This document shows positions 11,606-24,433 of a stretch of DNA of 64,000 nucleotides, piece by piece (position 1 is the stretch's first letter; every line of letters starts with the position of its first letter). The notes below the pieces were generated by a model, which did no database searches, was not told the DNA's origin, and was given only the letters and a program-made list of their open reading frames with translations. The DNA lies in the NCBI RefSeq assembly GCF_963678635.1, contig NC_087066.1, positions 12,260,517 to 12,324,516 on the forward strand, given 5' to 3'. Made by a program: the position numbers and the translations under genes. Source of the DNA: Symsagittifera roscoffensis. Lineage: Eukaryota > Xenacoelomorpha > Acoela > Convolutidae.

Positions 11606-12110
11606 CTGCTCGTATATCAGGGCAAAGCCCTGAATGTTCTGACTGTCCAGCAATTCATATCGAACAGATTTCGGGAACAGAAAATATCGAAAACCTATAA
11701 ATTTTGGACAATCTCGAAGTGTAAAATTTTGAGTCGTACAAAATAATACGACCGATTTTCTAGCCTCGATTCAATTTGGAACGATTTTGTTGTGCGGCTT
11801 AACTCGCCACGCATAAATGTTTCGAGTTGCGCTCTCAGCATTGTGAATACACTCTTCAAAGCGCGCATAATTTTCTCCAGAAAATGCCAGTTTGGCAATT
11901 TTGAAACCTCCAGAACTTTACAAAAAATGATCAGAGATAAAATATCTTTTTACATTCGAACTCAAGAAGTCAATATCTTCAATGGAGTATAAAAATTTTT
12001 CGTTAAAAATTATTATTTCGATCGGCGAATTAAAAGTTAGAATATATTGGCGCCTTAAGAAAAATTTTAGGGTCGATCGGCCAAAAATGGATTTCTTAGA
12101 AAGTACCAAA
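11605..12110 (-). mobile_element. Helentron-like relic, second subfamily
   Basis: The left end reads GACTGCTCGTATATCAGGGC then AAAGCCCTGA, the complement of the family's hairpin end, followed by TGTTCTGACT. The inner part shares blocks with 34258-34640 and 37600-37853 (CGTACAAAATAATACGACCGA and the segment with CGCATAAAT). The opposite terminus is eroded. Confidence 0.6.
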
Positions 12111-13240
12111 GAGGGGACCCTTTGGGTCGGCAGGGGGTCGAATCCCTGAGAAGGGGGCGTACGCCCCCCCCCCCCCCCCTCCCGCTAAATCCGCCCCTGA
12201 TTTATAACTAGTAACGGCTTTTTTCCAGTTTACCCCTTCAAAATATCGAGTTTTATGTTTGTTTTACGTGTTATTACTGCAAAATGCGTGATGTTACGCT
12301 GTAAAATATGAAGAACGAGTCTATTCACAGTTGTCGATTTGTTCACCACGCCAAATTTCATTGCATTATGACAACGTTTTTGAATTTTAAAGGGGAGGGT
12401 TAACTGGAAAAGAGCCGTAGTAACTCTATGCAGACCTAAGTTCAGTACTAACACAACATTTGTGAACTGTTTTTCCTCCCCCCCCCCCCACCCCACCACC
12501 GCAAAAAAGCATCATTTTCATGGTGTAAGAAGGGGTTTTGCAAGGTTAAATATGAAGACCAAATATGTTTGTCATGGCCTAATTAGCTCGCATGCCAATT
12601 TTCGTAACATTCGGATGATATGAACAAAATTTCACTGGCAAAATTTCGCAGGTGGGGGGGGGGGGGAGCCCATTGATCTTTTTTTGTATGGATAAAGTTG
12701 CGAATGAAAAAACAGCCATTGTTTTAAAACCAATGAACTAACGAACGATAAACTGGATGGGCTACACTTTTTTGGTACTAGGCTGGAGGTGTCTTTAGTA
12801 GTAAGAAAAGTCCGCACCCCGCCCCTAGTAAACCCGTACATTTTACATTTTTTGAAAAATTTCTATTTAGGCGCACGGAAAAAAGTTCATTTTCAGACAT
12901 GATATTCAACCGAGTACCCAAGACTAAAAATTACAGAACCGTGTCGTGAAATAGGCTATTTTAGATTTCTTTTTTTTTCAACTAGTTTTTTTTTATTTGA
13001 ACATTTTGATTTACATTGTTTTTGAAACTTTTTGTAAACTATCTTTCCTCTATCATACTTCTGAATGAAAAAAAACTTAATAGATTTCATAAATTAAATG
13101 TCAGCAAAGCACACAAATCAATTCAAAATTTAGATAAAGAACATCAAATAAATTAAAACTAGTTTTGAGTTATATTTTGTTTAATATTCCGCAACTTTGA
13201 AACAAGCTTGATGTGTATGTTTTTCAACTGCAGCTTTGAA
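12110..13240. other. Repeat-derived DNA with C and G homopolymers
   Basis: Runs of C occur at about 12166-12180 and 12478-12490, and a run of G at about 12654-12666. A block around 12540-12600 (GTTTGTCATGGCCTAATTAG) recurs at about 40205-40260 (GTTTGCCATGGCCTAATAAG), so this is an unnamed dispersed repeat. The AGGGGGTCGAATCCC block at about 12129 recurs in altered form near 33285 and 33790. No gene is seen. Confidence 0.6.
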
Positions 13241-13582
13241 TCATGAAAACTTCGATCGTTTCCGCTGGAGAACATTAGCTTCTTCAACAGCTTCATCGTC
13301 CAGATATGGACATTTTAAGTATGGTTTTTCCTGTATAGGAGGGTTCCAATCGACAATATCATTTTCATCACTACTGATTTCGTTAGTTTGAAAAAAACCA
13401 GGGTCAGGAACATGGAAAGAACAATCGCTGTCTTCAAAAGAACTATAAGAATCTGCACAATTGTCAGGAAGATTTTCGTCAGATTCATCTGTAATACCAG
13501 GCAATCGATATGATCCGTTTCCAGACTTTTTTTGTATCTGAAAACGTCCCAAACTGTATCCCCATTGTCTATGATATTGATT
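13241..13582 (-). CDS. Small acidic open frame downstream of polB
   Basis: This is an open frame of about 110 codons lying directly after, and in the same frame as, the TGA that ends the polymerase remnant. There is no ATG near its start. It is rich in Asp, Glu and Ser (for example DESDENLPDN) and ends with the basic string RKRSKF. I recognise no domain. It may be a C-terminal extension of the polymerase uncovered by the stop, a separate small gene of the element, or chance. Confidence 0.3.
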   Translation of the reverse strand, partial: NQYHRQWGYSLGRFQIQKKSGNGSYRLPGITDESDENLPDNCADSYSSFEDSDCSFHVPDPGFFQTNEISSDENDIVDWNPPIQEKPYLKCPYLDDEAVEEANVLQRKRSKFS

Positions 13583-16500
13583 TCATTTTTTTTGCAAAGT
13601 TATTTCTTTTTGTGCAAATTTTTGTGGTCTAATTTGCCCAGTCTTGTAATGCCCGAATGCTAACGAAAAAATTCCATCACTTTGATAAAATCGTTTGTTG
13701 TCGAACGGCGATAAAATTATTTTGTTCACTTCGTTCATCGGCACAACATGGTTTCTCCAAATAATAGTACTCATCGGTTGTCTAATAAACTTGCTATCGA
13801 ATAAAACAGATTTGAATGATGGAGCGTACTTTGAACAAATTTGTTAACACATTTTTTAACACCTTCATCTATGTAAGCCACCGAATAAGCTTTTGGTCAG
13901 AGGAAAACTGCTTCAGTGACTGCACATCCCTTCAGTTCATCAGCCATTTTAAGTGGTACTTTTTTTGTTTCTGTTACTAAATAAAAAGTAGTCTTTGTGA
14001 TAAGAACTGGAATCGAAGTCTTCTTTCAGATATTCGATATCTTCATAAACATGGTTTGTTTGAATTTCGTAAGACAAGGAGTCGGTGTCTTTGTACAGTA
14101 CCCTGGCTTATGAACCGTACATTGGGACATTTTTCTCGTAGTGAAACTGATACAAATGCAGTTTGGACAGGTCCAAAATAGCCGCTCCATGATAAGTGGG
14201 TTTATTCCACAGAATAGATTTTTTCATCATTGTTACGGCTACCATATTTTCCTTGAAGATTTTGAATCTGTTGAAATTGAGTTTGTTACAATAAAAGATT
14301 GCTTGTTCTTCATTGGTTACTACTATCAATTGTTTCCGACGTCTCAAATTTTCCATAGATTTTCCAAAACATGAGTTGACTAGTAGCTTAAAAAAGTTCT
14401 TCTTGAAGTCCGATATACCAGGCTGCTGTCTCAAACTGGTGTTTAAATCAACATAAGGCTTTAGAAAATACGTTTGTCTAAAATGAAGCGTTTTGTGTAG
14501 TTTTGTTACTTGCAATCCCTGCTGGACAAAGAACTTTAAAATAGAGTAGTGGCAGACATAATGAGATTTGTCGAATAAAGTTTCCATCAGTTTTTCAGTT
14601 GCAACTCCACTGTCAGGAAGAGACTTCTGATAAGTTGACATCAAACTTATGTCAATTTTCATTTTTTCAGCTGCTAGAGGGAAGTTGTTGTGCGCATCGT
14701 GTAGATGTTGAGAATACTTTAAATCAACCATAACAAAAAAAACCTTCATCAGAATCATTCGCAACCTCGACTATCTCTTCTAATGTCTTGTTTACCCACT
14801 GGAAATCTCCGATTGGCATCTGTTTTATCATGGTTCCGCCATATAAAATAACAACGTCCAAAAAATCCTTAGGTTGATGGTTTACTCTCATCAAAATTCG
14901 GAAGATAATGGTTGTTGGCTGCCAAGAAATATTTTTCTCCTATTCCATTAAGTCCTCCACGAATGGCTTTTTCACAGAAAAGAAGCATGTTAATATCGGT
15001 TAAAAGCTCTAATTTGACTTCCGTTGTCTTCAGCATTGCATCCCACGATACATTTGGTGCTGATTAGTAATGACAGGGATCTAAATTGTAGGTTTTCTTG
15101 AAAAGACAATGAAAATTTTCAAATACATCAGTCAGTAACAAAACATCCGTCATCAAGTATAAGTCGTGGTAATATTAAATGTCTGACATTGAAAGGTTTC
15201 CCTGACATGGGAAGCAAACTCAACTTCAGCTTCTGTTACGTCAATTTTTCCAGAAAGCTAGTTAACCCATTTCGAACCAAATTCTGGGAGTTTTCTCTCA
15301 TCAAAATTTTCAAAAGAGTCTATATAGAAATATTGATAAACTTCTTTTTGTGTCAATAATGAGCTTTTGTAATCCTCAGGAAAACGTGTTCTCAAAATAT
15401 AGAAATCTTCGTTTTTCAGGGTCTTAGAAAGATTTTGCAAGCTTTCGGTTAGAAAACGAAGGCTGTCGAGAAATCGCATTTCCTCATACTTCAGTTTCTT
15501 CTGCCTAGTTTTGTCAATATAACTATCTACAGGAACATGTAAGCTGAACGAAATATAAATTTCATCCGTACAAAGTACCACGCTCAGTTTCTCATTGGGT
15601 TTCAAAGATGGAAATCTGATCAAATGATGTGAGTCATATCTGCTTAGATTGTGAAAGAACACTGGAGTAAAAGATTGCGTTCTTTGCTTGAGGTTACACT
15701 CGTTGTGAGCTAAGCCATATATTCTACCTTTTGAATGATCATGATGTACAATTTTGTCTTTTTTAAGCTGCTTTCGACAGATGACACAAGGTTTTTCCAT
15801 AGCAAACAAAGTCAATCTTTCTTCTTTTGTTATATTTAGTTGTTTGAACTTTTGTTTGGCGAAAGATACATTTTTGGCTTGTTCTCTGTTCCAACTGAAA
15901 AACTCTTGAATTGATTCAGGTCCGCGAAGAGATTTGTAAACTGTTCTTTTTTGTGGTCGATCCAGCAGTAGGGCGCAAAACAAACAGGGTATTTGCTCTT
16001 CTACTAGCTTTGTTCCCGCTTTTGATGGATCTGTTTTACAAACTGACTTCTTTATGCAGAGTCCTTCAGTATCGGCACAGATTGTGAAAGGGCTCATAGA
16101 AGTTTTACACCAGTTTCGAAAACTGATATACAATTTTGGCTCAGGAATTTTTATAGAAACGGCATCATGTTGTCCGCACAGCTTCAAATGATCCACCAAT
16201 ATTTTCTGCGAACTGAAACCGTGAAGACACCTAGTGCAAAACTTTCGCCGGTCTGAACTAATGTTGAACTGTCTCGATATGAATGCATTAAAGTTTGTAA
16301 TTAGGCAGTAATGAAACGCTATTCCATTAGTAAGAAGAAGCAAATTGATTCGGTTTTCAATTTTTTTTGACAAAAATAAAGGGGTTAAAGACTTTTTATC
16401 CAGAGTGAAAACATTAATAACAACATTATTTTTGCTTTCAAACCCTGGTATGTCAGCCATACTCATCGGAAATTCGAAATCTTTTAGATCAAGTTGATCG

Positions 16501-17360
16501 AGTTTTGATCTATAGAGAGCGAAATCATTCTTCTTATGACTCTTAGATGGATTAAGCGCAGCTATAATTGAGTACGCAAAGCATAAATTGTCATTCTTGT
16601 TTTGTATGTTAAAGAGAAAGTTATTGTTTTTTAAGAAACAAGGTGTTGCTATATAACGGCTTCTCTTGATTGGTTTGTACAGGTTCATGTTAATATCTAG
16701 ACGCTCCAGAGATTCAATTATAAAGCCGCTTCCGCTACTGCAAAATACTGCAATTTGATCTACCATCTCGAAGTAGTCGTCGTCTGGTAGAAAAGATATG
16801 ACTGGCTTGGAGTAACTGCTTGCGTGACACGAAACCTTTGTTTCATCACTTGGTTTTCTCAATTTTGCAAAAACAGAGAACTGCACCTTAATAGGACCAC
16901 TTTTAGCAAGGCTTGATTACAAGAATGCTTGTATGTTGTTTTGGAAAGATTCCATGACAGCCAGAATATCTAACTGCTTTTGAATATTCAAACGGTAGGA
17001 CTTGAAAAAATTCTTGGTTGCGTGTTGTTCCGCTTGGAATTGGATCGGTTTATTGTTCTCTATTTTTGTTTTCAGTTGTGTAGGATCATGAACCAATTCA
17101 ACACGTTTCTCCAAATTATGCCTACTGCCATGTACCACTGCACAATGAGGACACTTCATTGGCTTTGTAGAGTTGTGGTTATCTCTAAGGTGTCGGATCA
17201 CGCTTGAGCATTGTTTGAAAGTTGAATTACAAATACCGCAATCATAAACTGCTATTCGAGGTTTCCTAGCATCGATTGAATGCACTTTAAAAAGATGATC
17301 ACTTAAGCGATTCTTAGTTTTGTATTGTTTGTTGCAGTGGTTACAATTAAACTGCGTCAT
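13583..17360 (-). pseudogene. polB: Polinton/adintovirus-type protein-primed DNA polymerase B (broken)
   Basis: The first 147 codons carry three C2H2 fingers (C6/C9/H22/H27; C41/C44/H57/H62; a third from C70 with Arg where its first His should be). After a single TAA (16917-16919) the same frame continues from 16886 to 15258. It has an N-terminal domain with NLCFAYSIIAAL, then Exo I ADTEG, an HNH/endonuclease VII-like insert (CVIC..HHDHSKGRIYGLAHNECN) and Exo II FFHNLSRYDSHH. Exo III-like [14 protein letters not shown] follows in a shifted frame near 15160. Palm motif A (VDLKYSQHLHDAHNNFPLA) and motif B (KLLVNSCFGKSMENLR) lie in 14108-14764. After a TAA (14108-14110) motif C YKDTDSL reads in frame. 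The tail (FDNKRF..GHYKTG) ends at 13583. Such polymerases replicate Polintons/Mavericks. No capsid, ATPase, protease or integrase gene is visible nearby. Confidence 0.88.
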
Positions 17361-17382
17361 CTCCTTCCTGAAAAAAATAAGT

Positions 17383-18474
17383 AAGAGTTACTCATAAAGA
17401 AGATACTGTTGTTTGTTCTTTTGATACTCTACTCAACGAACCTGTTAATTCTTTGACTCGTCGACTAAACAATTTTTTAAGCGTGGTTCTGTCCTACGCT
17501 TTTAAAATACTGAAGAAAAATGCCGAAACAAACTTTTTTATACCTAATAACAAGTGCTTCTAGAATCTTCTAGATGGTTTTGAAAAAAACTTTTGCAGTT
17601 TCAGTTGTGGTTACAATTATAATTTCGATGTTAAATGAAATCCAAGGAATTTTGAAATCCTTCGCATATGTTTTTCATTTGAATTAAACACATGCACATA
17701 CAAATAGAAACATAAATTCATACAAAGATACATACATATATACATACTTACATACAAAAATAAATAAATAAAACTTACATACTTGAAAACATACAGACAT
17801 ACGTTCATAAACACATTCACATACATACATGCACACATACATACATACATACATAGACATATACATACAGACATCATCCATAAAAGCTTACATACACAAA
17901 TACAAAGATACAAATTTAAATACAAGCATACATACATAAATACATACATATATACATTCATAAACACATTCACATACATACATACATACAAACATACATA
18001 CTTAGACATATACATACAGACATCATCCATAAAAGCTAAAAAAAACCAAAGATACAAATTTAAATACAAGCATACATACATAGATACATACATTTATACA
18101 TTCATACACACATTCACATACATACATACATACATACATACATACATACATACATACATAGACATATACATACAGACATCATCCATAAAAGATTACATAC
18201 TTAAATACAAAGATACACATCTAAATACAAGCAAACACGCTCAGATACATACATACACACATACATATAAACGTAAAACATACATACATATATACGTACA
18301 TGCTTACATACATACACACTTACATATATACGTACTTACATAGATTAATACATAACATACACATACACTCCATACAAACAAGCCTAACATACTTTTATAA
18401 ACAGATCTCTTGATACATACATACACATATATACATACATACATACATACATACATACATAAATACATACCTAC

Positions 18475-18505
<31 letters not shown>

Positions 18506-18769
18506 CATACATACATACATACATACATACATACATACATACATACATACATACATACATACATACATACATACTTAGATTCATACATAACATACACATA
18601 CACTAAATACAAACAAGCATAAACTAATACCTTGATACATACATACACATACATACATACATACATACATACATAGATACATAAATACATACATACATAC
18701 ATACATACATACATACATACATACATACATACATACATACATACATACATACATACATACATACATACA

Positions 18770-18803
<34 letters not shown>

Positions 18804-18826
18804 CATACGTATGTACATATATACAT
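17383..18826. repeat. 1444-bp tandem duplication, copy 1
   Basis: This unit starts AAGAGTTACTCATAAAG and holds about 300 bp of unique DNA followed by TACA/TACATA-rich satellite. It is repeated almost exactly from 18827; I noticed only a handful of substitutions over the alignable part. This copy has an extra block of pure repeat and interruptions (about 18440-18650) that copy 2 lacks. Confidence 0.9.
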
Positions 18827-19995
18827 AAGAGTTACTCATAAAGAAGATACTGTTGTTTGTTCTTTTGATACTCTACTCAACGAACCTGTTATTTCTTTGA
18901 CTCGTCGACTAAACAATTTTTTAAGCGTGGTTCTGTCCTACGCTTTTAAAATACTGAAGAAAAATGCCGAAACAAACTTTTTTATACCTAATAACAAGTG
19001 CTTCTAGAATCTTCTAGATGGTTTTGAAAAAAACTTTTGCAGTTTCAGTTGTGGTTACAATTATAATTTCGATGTTAAACGAAACCCAAGGAATTTTGAA
19101 ATCCTTCGCATATGTTTTTCCTTTGAATTAAACACATGCACATACAAATAGAAACATAAATTCATACAAAGATACATACATATATACATACTTACATACA
19201 AAAATAAATAAATAAAACTTACATACTTGAAAACATACAGACATACGTTCATAAACACATTCACATACATACATGCACACATACATACATACATACATAG
19301 ACATATACATACAGACATCATCCATAAAAGCTTACATACACAAATACAAAGATACAAATTTAAATACAAGCATACATACATAAATACATACATATATACA
19401 TTCATAAACACATTCACATACATACATACATACAAACATACCTACTTAGACATATACATACAGACATCATCCATAAAAGCTAAAAAAAACCAAAGATACA
19501 AATTTAAATACAAGCATACATACATAGATACATACATTTATACATTCATACACACATTCACATACATACATACATACATACATACATACATACATACATA
19601 CATACATACATAGACATATACATACAGACATCATCCATAAAAGATTACATACTTAAATACAAAGATACACATCTAAATACAAGCAAACACGCTCAGATAC
19701 ATACATACACACATACATATAAACGTAAAACATACATACATATATACGTACATGCTTACATACATACACACTTACATATATACGTACTTACATAGATTAA
19801 TACATAACATACACATACACTCCATACAAACAAGCCTAACATACTTTTATAAACAGATCTCTTGATACATACATACACATATATACATACATACATACAT
19901 ACATAGATACATAAAAACATACATACATACATACATACATACATACATACATACATACATACATACATACATACATACATACATACATACATACA

Positions 19996-20029
<34 letters not shown>

Positions 20030-20330
20030 CATACGTATGTACATATATACAAATATTCATACCTAACATACTAACTCATATACATACACACATATCTACA
20101 TACATTCACTCATATCTTACATACAAAATATACATTACATACAGAAATACAAACATACATACAATCATACCTTAAATACAAACATACATGACATACAGAA
20201 ACACATACATACATACTTACAATGATATATACATGCATATATACATACATACGTACATACATATATTTATACATACATACCAAAACATGTACATACATAC
20301 ATACATACATACATTCAGACATATATACAT
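17690..20330. repeat. TACA tetranucleotide microsatellite tract
   Basis: Long runs of (TACA)n with TATATACA, AAATACAA and GACATATA interruptions. The longest pure stretches are at about 18477-18573, 18677-18798 and 19916-20024. The many open frames of Met-Tyr-Val-Cys or His-Thr-Tyr-Ile repeats here are artefacts of the repeat. Confidence 0.97.
18827..20051. repeat. 1444-bp tandem duplication, copy 2 (shorter)
   Basis: A near-identical copy of 17383-18826, shorter by about 220 bp in its satellite part. Both copies close with ATACATACGTATGTACATAT. Confidence 0.9.
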
Positions 20331-20331
20331 A

Positions 20332-21125
20332 TATGAAGAAAAAAATAAAAACTAAACTGCAGACAGACAAAAAAATATGTATTTTTCGTTTTTTCAAAGA
20401 AACATAATAACACAAGTTGCCAACAGTAGCAACTACAAAAGTTTAAATTTCGAAAACCAGGCAATTGAACTTAAAAAAAAACAAATCAAAATTAATTGGA
20501 GAACTATTTCAAAAATAAAACTTCTATTGTAATGAAATGAAAAATCCAGTCAATTATTTAATTTCATGGAAAAAATGTTCAAATTCCATTCCCAAAATTG
20601 AGAACTTTGACTTATCAATTTACAGTAGAATCAAATCTGAATACACAAGAGCGAATCTTTGAATCACCTGCGAAACAAACAAAAAAATATGGTGAGTTAG
20701 TAGAAGTAAGCTTTGGTGAGATCTGTTTAAAAATGAAGGGAACTAAATATCCTACCGCATCCAAAGTTGCTCTCCGGTTTGATACTGTTTTTCGGATGGT
20801 CAATTTTGCTCCAAGAAATTCGTTCGAAAAAGAAAAATCTGTAAAACCGTTTGAATTTTCAAATATTCGAAAAAAAAATTCAATTTTGAAAGACACGTTT
20901 TTTAGGTGTTAAGAAATTTAAAACTTATTTTTAAATTCATTTTTTATGAAAATATTAATTGAGCAGTCATTAGAGATCAACATAATCTGATTAAACTGTT
21001 TCAGATATATATTTTTTTATTTTCCTCAGGGAAATCAGAAAATTAAAAGCCGTTTTCGACAAAACATAATTATTATGGTTTTCTGATCATAGCATATCTG
21101 ATGATCGATATTGGAGTTTGTCTTT
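20332..21125. other. AT-rich DNA, no supported gene
   Basis: Open frames overlap on both strands at 20598-20912. Neither shows a recognisable domain and splice signals are weak. Confidence 0.5.
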
Positions 21126-21325
21126 NNNNNNNNNNNNNNNNNNNNNNNNNNNNNNNNNNNNNNNNNNNNNNNNNNNNNNNNNNNNNNNNNNNNNNNNNNN
21201 NNNNNNNNNNNNNNNNNNNNNNNNNNNNNNNNNNNNNNNNNNNNNNNNNNNNNNNNNNNNNNNNNNNNNNNNNNNNNNNNNNNNNNNNNNNNNNNNNNNN
21301 NNNNNNNNNNNNNNNNNNNNNNNNN
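21126..21325. other. Assembly gap (200 N)
   Basis: Exactly 200 Ns, a conventional placeholder, so the true gap size is unknown. Open frames running through it are meaningless. Confidence 1.
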
Positions 21326-21519
21326 GAGTATATTTTAAAATAAATAGGATTATGACCATAATTGAACTACTGAATTAGGTGCTCAAACCTCTTAGAGTGG
21401 AAGTATTGAATTAAGGAAGACTTTTTTCATTAGAAATGGTTTCAGTTTATTTAAAAAAATGCGTCAAAAACGGCACAAAAACTTTAATACTTGTTAATTA
21501 AAAACACAATTTTTTGAAA

Positions 21520-23290
21520 TTTTTTCTGAATAGAGTTTTCAATGATTTTGAATTGCAAAACGTCAAGTGCAACCCTATCTTTGCCCAGTTTTGTTTGTAG
21601 TAAAATTAAGTTTTCATTTTGAAATTTCCCTGGAATTGTTCAAATTTGAAAACAACTCATCAAAAAATTGCCATACACCAAGAAAGTCTAAAAGATTTTG
21701 AATTCAAAATAGTTTCTGAACCAATCTTGATCTGGAGAGTGTTTTCTTAGTTTTTTTGAGAGCAGAAGATTATCATAAGAAAAAAGATGAATTTTGAACT
21801 ACGGAATTGCACAAAATTTTTGGGTCGGAATTAAATAGAGTCAGTTTTCATTTGACAAAGTTTCAGTCAAAACTCATTAATACAATCAAAAAGATCAAAA
21901 AACAGTAGAAAAGCTAATTAAACACAAAGTTTCGAGCAATTTGTCTGAGTCAGTTATTAAATAATGCTGAATTGCAAAACAACACTAAAATAGCTGATAG
22001 AACACATAGAATATCGAATATTTCGTCTAATTTCAGTCAAGGATGCTGAAACTCAAAGCTTAAGTTCAATTCAATTTTGAATAACTTTTTGTCCAATTTT
22101 GTTTTTCGGGAAAAAATTCAATCTTTTTCAAGCTTTATGGAATTTTTTTTAAGAGCAACTATATATAAATTTGTCTGCAACACGAAAAAATTAAAATTGG
22201 CTTTTAAACTAATCTTGAATCTTAGTTTGGCCAGTGTTTTTTCTACAAGTCTTTTGAGAGCAGAAACTTAGGACTAGGAAAACGATCAGTATTGAACTAC
22301 AAAATTGCACAAAGTTATTGGGTCGGAAATTTATAGAGTCAGTTTTCATCAGACAAAGTTTCAGTAAAAACCTTATAATGCAATCAAAAAGGCCGAAAAA
22401 CGAAATGGCTAATTGAACACATGAATTATCGAACTTTTTATCTGAGTCAGTTTTTTAATAATGCTGAATTGAAAAATTTTAAGTTCACTTCAATATTGAA
22501 TAATTTTTTCTATCCATTTTTTTGAAAAAAAAAGCTTCAAATTTTGAAAGCAACTAATCCTAGCTTTGTCAGCACTAAGGAAAAACAAAAATTTTCAAAT
22601 TCAAATTGGCTTTAAACCTAGTCTTGATCTGGCCAGTGTTTTTTAACAGATCTTTTGAGTGCAAAAAAAAGATCAGTATTGTATTGAACTACGATATTGC
22701 ACAAAATTATCGGGCCGGAACAGCGACTTTTTATTGGACGAGGTTTCAGTCAAAAAACATCTGTTGCAATCAAAAAGGCCAAAAACGCTAGAAACAGCTA
22801 ATTGAACACACAGATAATAAAAATACTTGCCTAAATCACTTTTTCAAGGATGATGAATTGCAGAATTTTAAGTTCAAATAATTTTTGAATAATTTTTTCT
22901 GTACATTTTCATTTTTGGGAAAAAGAAGTTTCAAGTTTTTGAAAATTTCTGGGAAGCTCAAAATATTGAGGGCTTTAAAAGTTTTTAATGTCAAATTGGT
23001 TTCAAACCTAATCTTGATCAGGCCAGTGTTTTTCAAATATCTTTTGAGAGCAGATAATTGCGAGTATGAATAAGACCAATATTAAACAACGGAACATAAC
23101 AGAAATCTTGAGCGGGAAATGTAAAACAGGACTTGTTTATTGTCAAAACTCAAATGTGGCAATGAAAAAGGGTTAAAAAAGTAAAACTATTTTAATCATA
23201 GAATGTCAAGTGTTTTTTCTGAATCAATTTGTTTGGTGATCTTGTATTTCAAAAAATCAAATTTAATTCAATTTCGAATAATTTTTTTGT
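21520..23290. repeat. Degenerate tandem repeat, unit about 390-490 bp, about four copies
   Basis: The string CTTGATCTGGCCAGTGTTTT and its variants recurs at 21726, 22214, 22623 and 23013. Each time it is followed by TTTTGAGAGCAGA, a block ending ATTGCACAAA, a variant of GGGTCGGAA, GTTTCAGTCAAAA, GCAATCAAAAAGGCC and AATGCTGAATTG. Copies differ by many substitutions and indels, so the array is old. Confidence 0.85.
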
Positions 23291-23399
23291 TAATTATCTT
23301 TTTTGGGAAATTACTGTATTTTTGCTTGATTATAATTATATCTTGCGGTCTACATTCTAAAATTTTCTGTATAAATGCAATAGTTTAAAAGCCATCAGT

Positions 23400-24433
23400 A
23401 CAAAAAATTAAAGGACGGTTGCTCAAAAGTGGAAACGTAGAAGTATTAGCGAAGCGAATTACATTCTCGTCTTCTAAACGTAAGGAAAATCATAAAACCA
23501 TTTTTTGGAGGTACTCTTAAGTTTCTGCTTTTTTAAGTGCTTCCTTTAAAAAAAATGGCGATAGAGTTGATAAATTTTCACATTTTTATTAAAAACTCGG
23601 TGATTAGAGGTACTGCTTGATCCGAGCGCATTGCTCTAGCGTGAGCCAGACATAAAAGACAAAGTTTAATAATTATTTTTATAATGTTTCATTGGTTCTC
23701 TAAATTTTCACTTATATAAGCAAACAAAATATGTTTTTTCACAGTGCTAAATTACCAAGCTCGAAAAGCAATTGCAATGAAATTAGACATTACGAGGCCA
23801 AACTGTAGACTGGATAGGCGAACAATTTTTTGTCTGTATGTTTCTAGATTCCAGAGACAAGTCTTTAAAAATGTTAATTTTCTGTCGGAACGATCAAAGA
23901 GAATGAAAGAACAAAAAAAGATTAGAAGGAGCGTGCTTGTGGCGGAATCCGCTCAAAATTCACAAAATATACAGTTTAGCCTTGTAATGGAGAAAATTAA
24001 ATGATTTTTGGCACTTTGCACTTTCCCCCGCCTTTCATTTACATTTTTTTATCATATAATGTTGCGATTTAGTCATAATTCAGTGACACTTGGCACGGTG
24101 AACAAAATAAATTAACATTTGTGAAAGGTGGAGGGGGTGGAAAGCTTGAAATGCGCGATACGAAGTTAATCATGCTTTAAATTCCAGTTTTGATCTTATC
24201 AAATTTGGTTTTCATCTGAGGTGTTTTATGATTTAGACTACCTCCACCTCCCAACCTCACATAAGCGTCAATTTTGGGGTGCAATTATTTTTGAACAATG
24301 TAGTTGGAAACGAGTGATAAATTTGCTTAATAACTCAACATTATAATCAGAAAAATAAACAAATGTGTATAGTTATATTTTTCCGATAAGTGAGGATGGT
24401 TGGCGGCTAAACTTGAATTTAAAAAATTTGTTT
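23400..24433. other. Intergenic DNA downstream of the Cys-loop gene
   Basis: This holds the 3' flank of the minus-strand Cys-loop gene. A plus-strand frame at 23744-24004 follows a good acceptor-like tract (TTTTTTCACAG) and is rich in Arg, Lys and Gln. It has no recognised domain and no partner exon, so I do not call it a gene. Confidence 0.5.

Noticed and set aside
17690-20330. CRISPR-like array.
   Set aside because: The repeats are tetranucleotide slippage products without unique spacers, in animal DNA.
17617-20415. Many long open frames of repeated Met-Tyr-Val-Cys or His-Thr-Tyr-Ile on both strands.
   Set aside because: They are translations of the TACA microsatellite, which has no stop codons in several frames. 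They are not genes.
20598-20912. Overlapping open frames on both strands.
   Set aside because: No domain in either, no good splice context. Probably chance.
21087-21378. Open frames crossing the run of Ns.
   Set aside because: They exist only because N codons are not stops.
23744-24004. Plus-strand basic frame after a TTTTTTCACAG tract.
   Set aside because: No domain, no ATG, no plausible donor and no partner exon.
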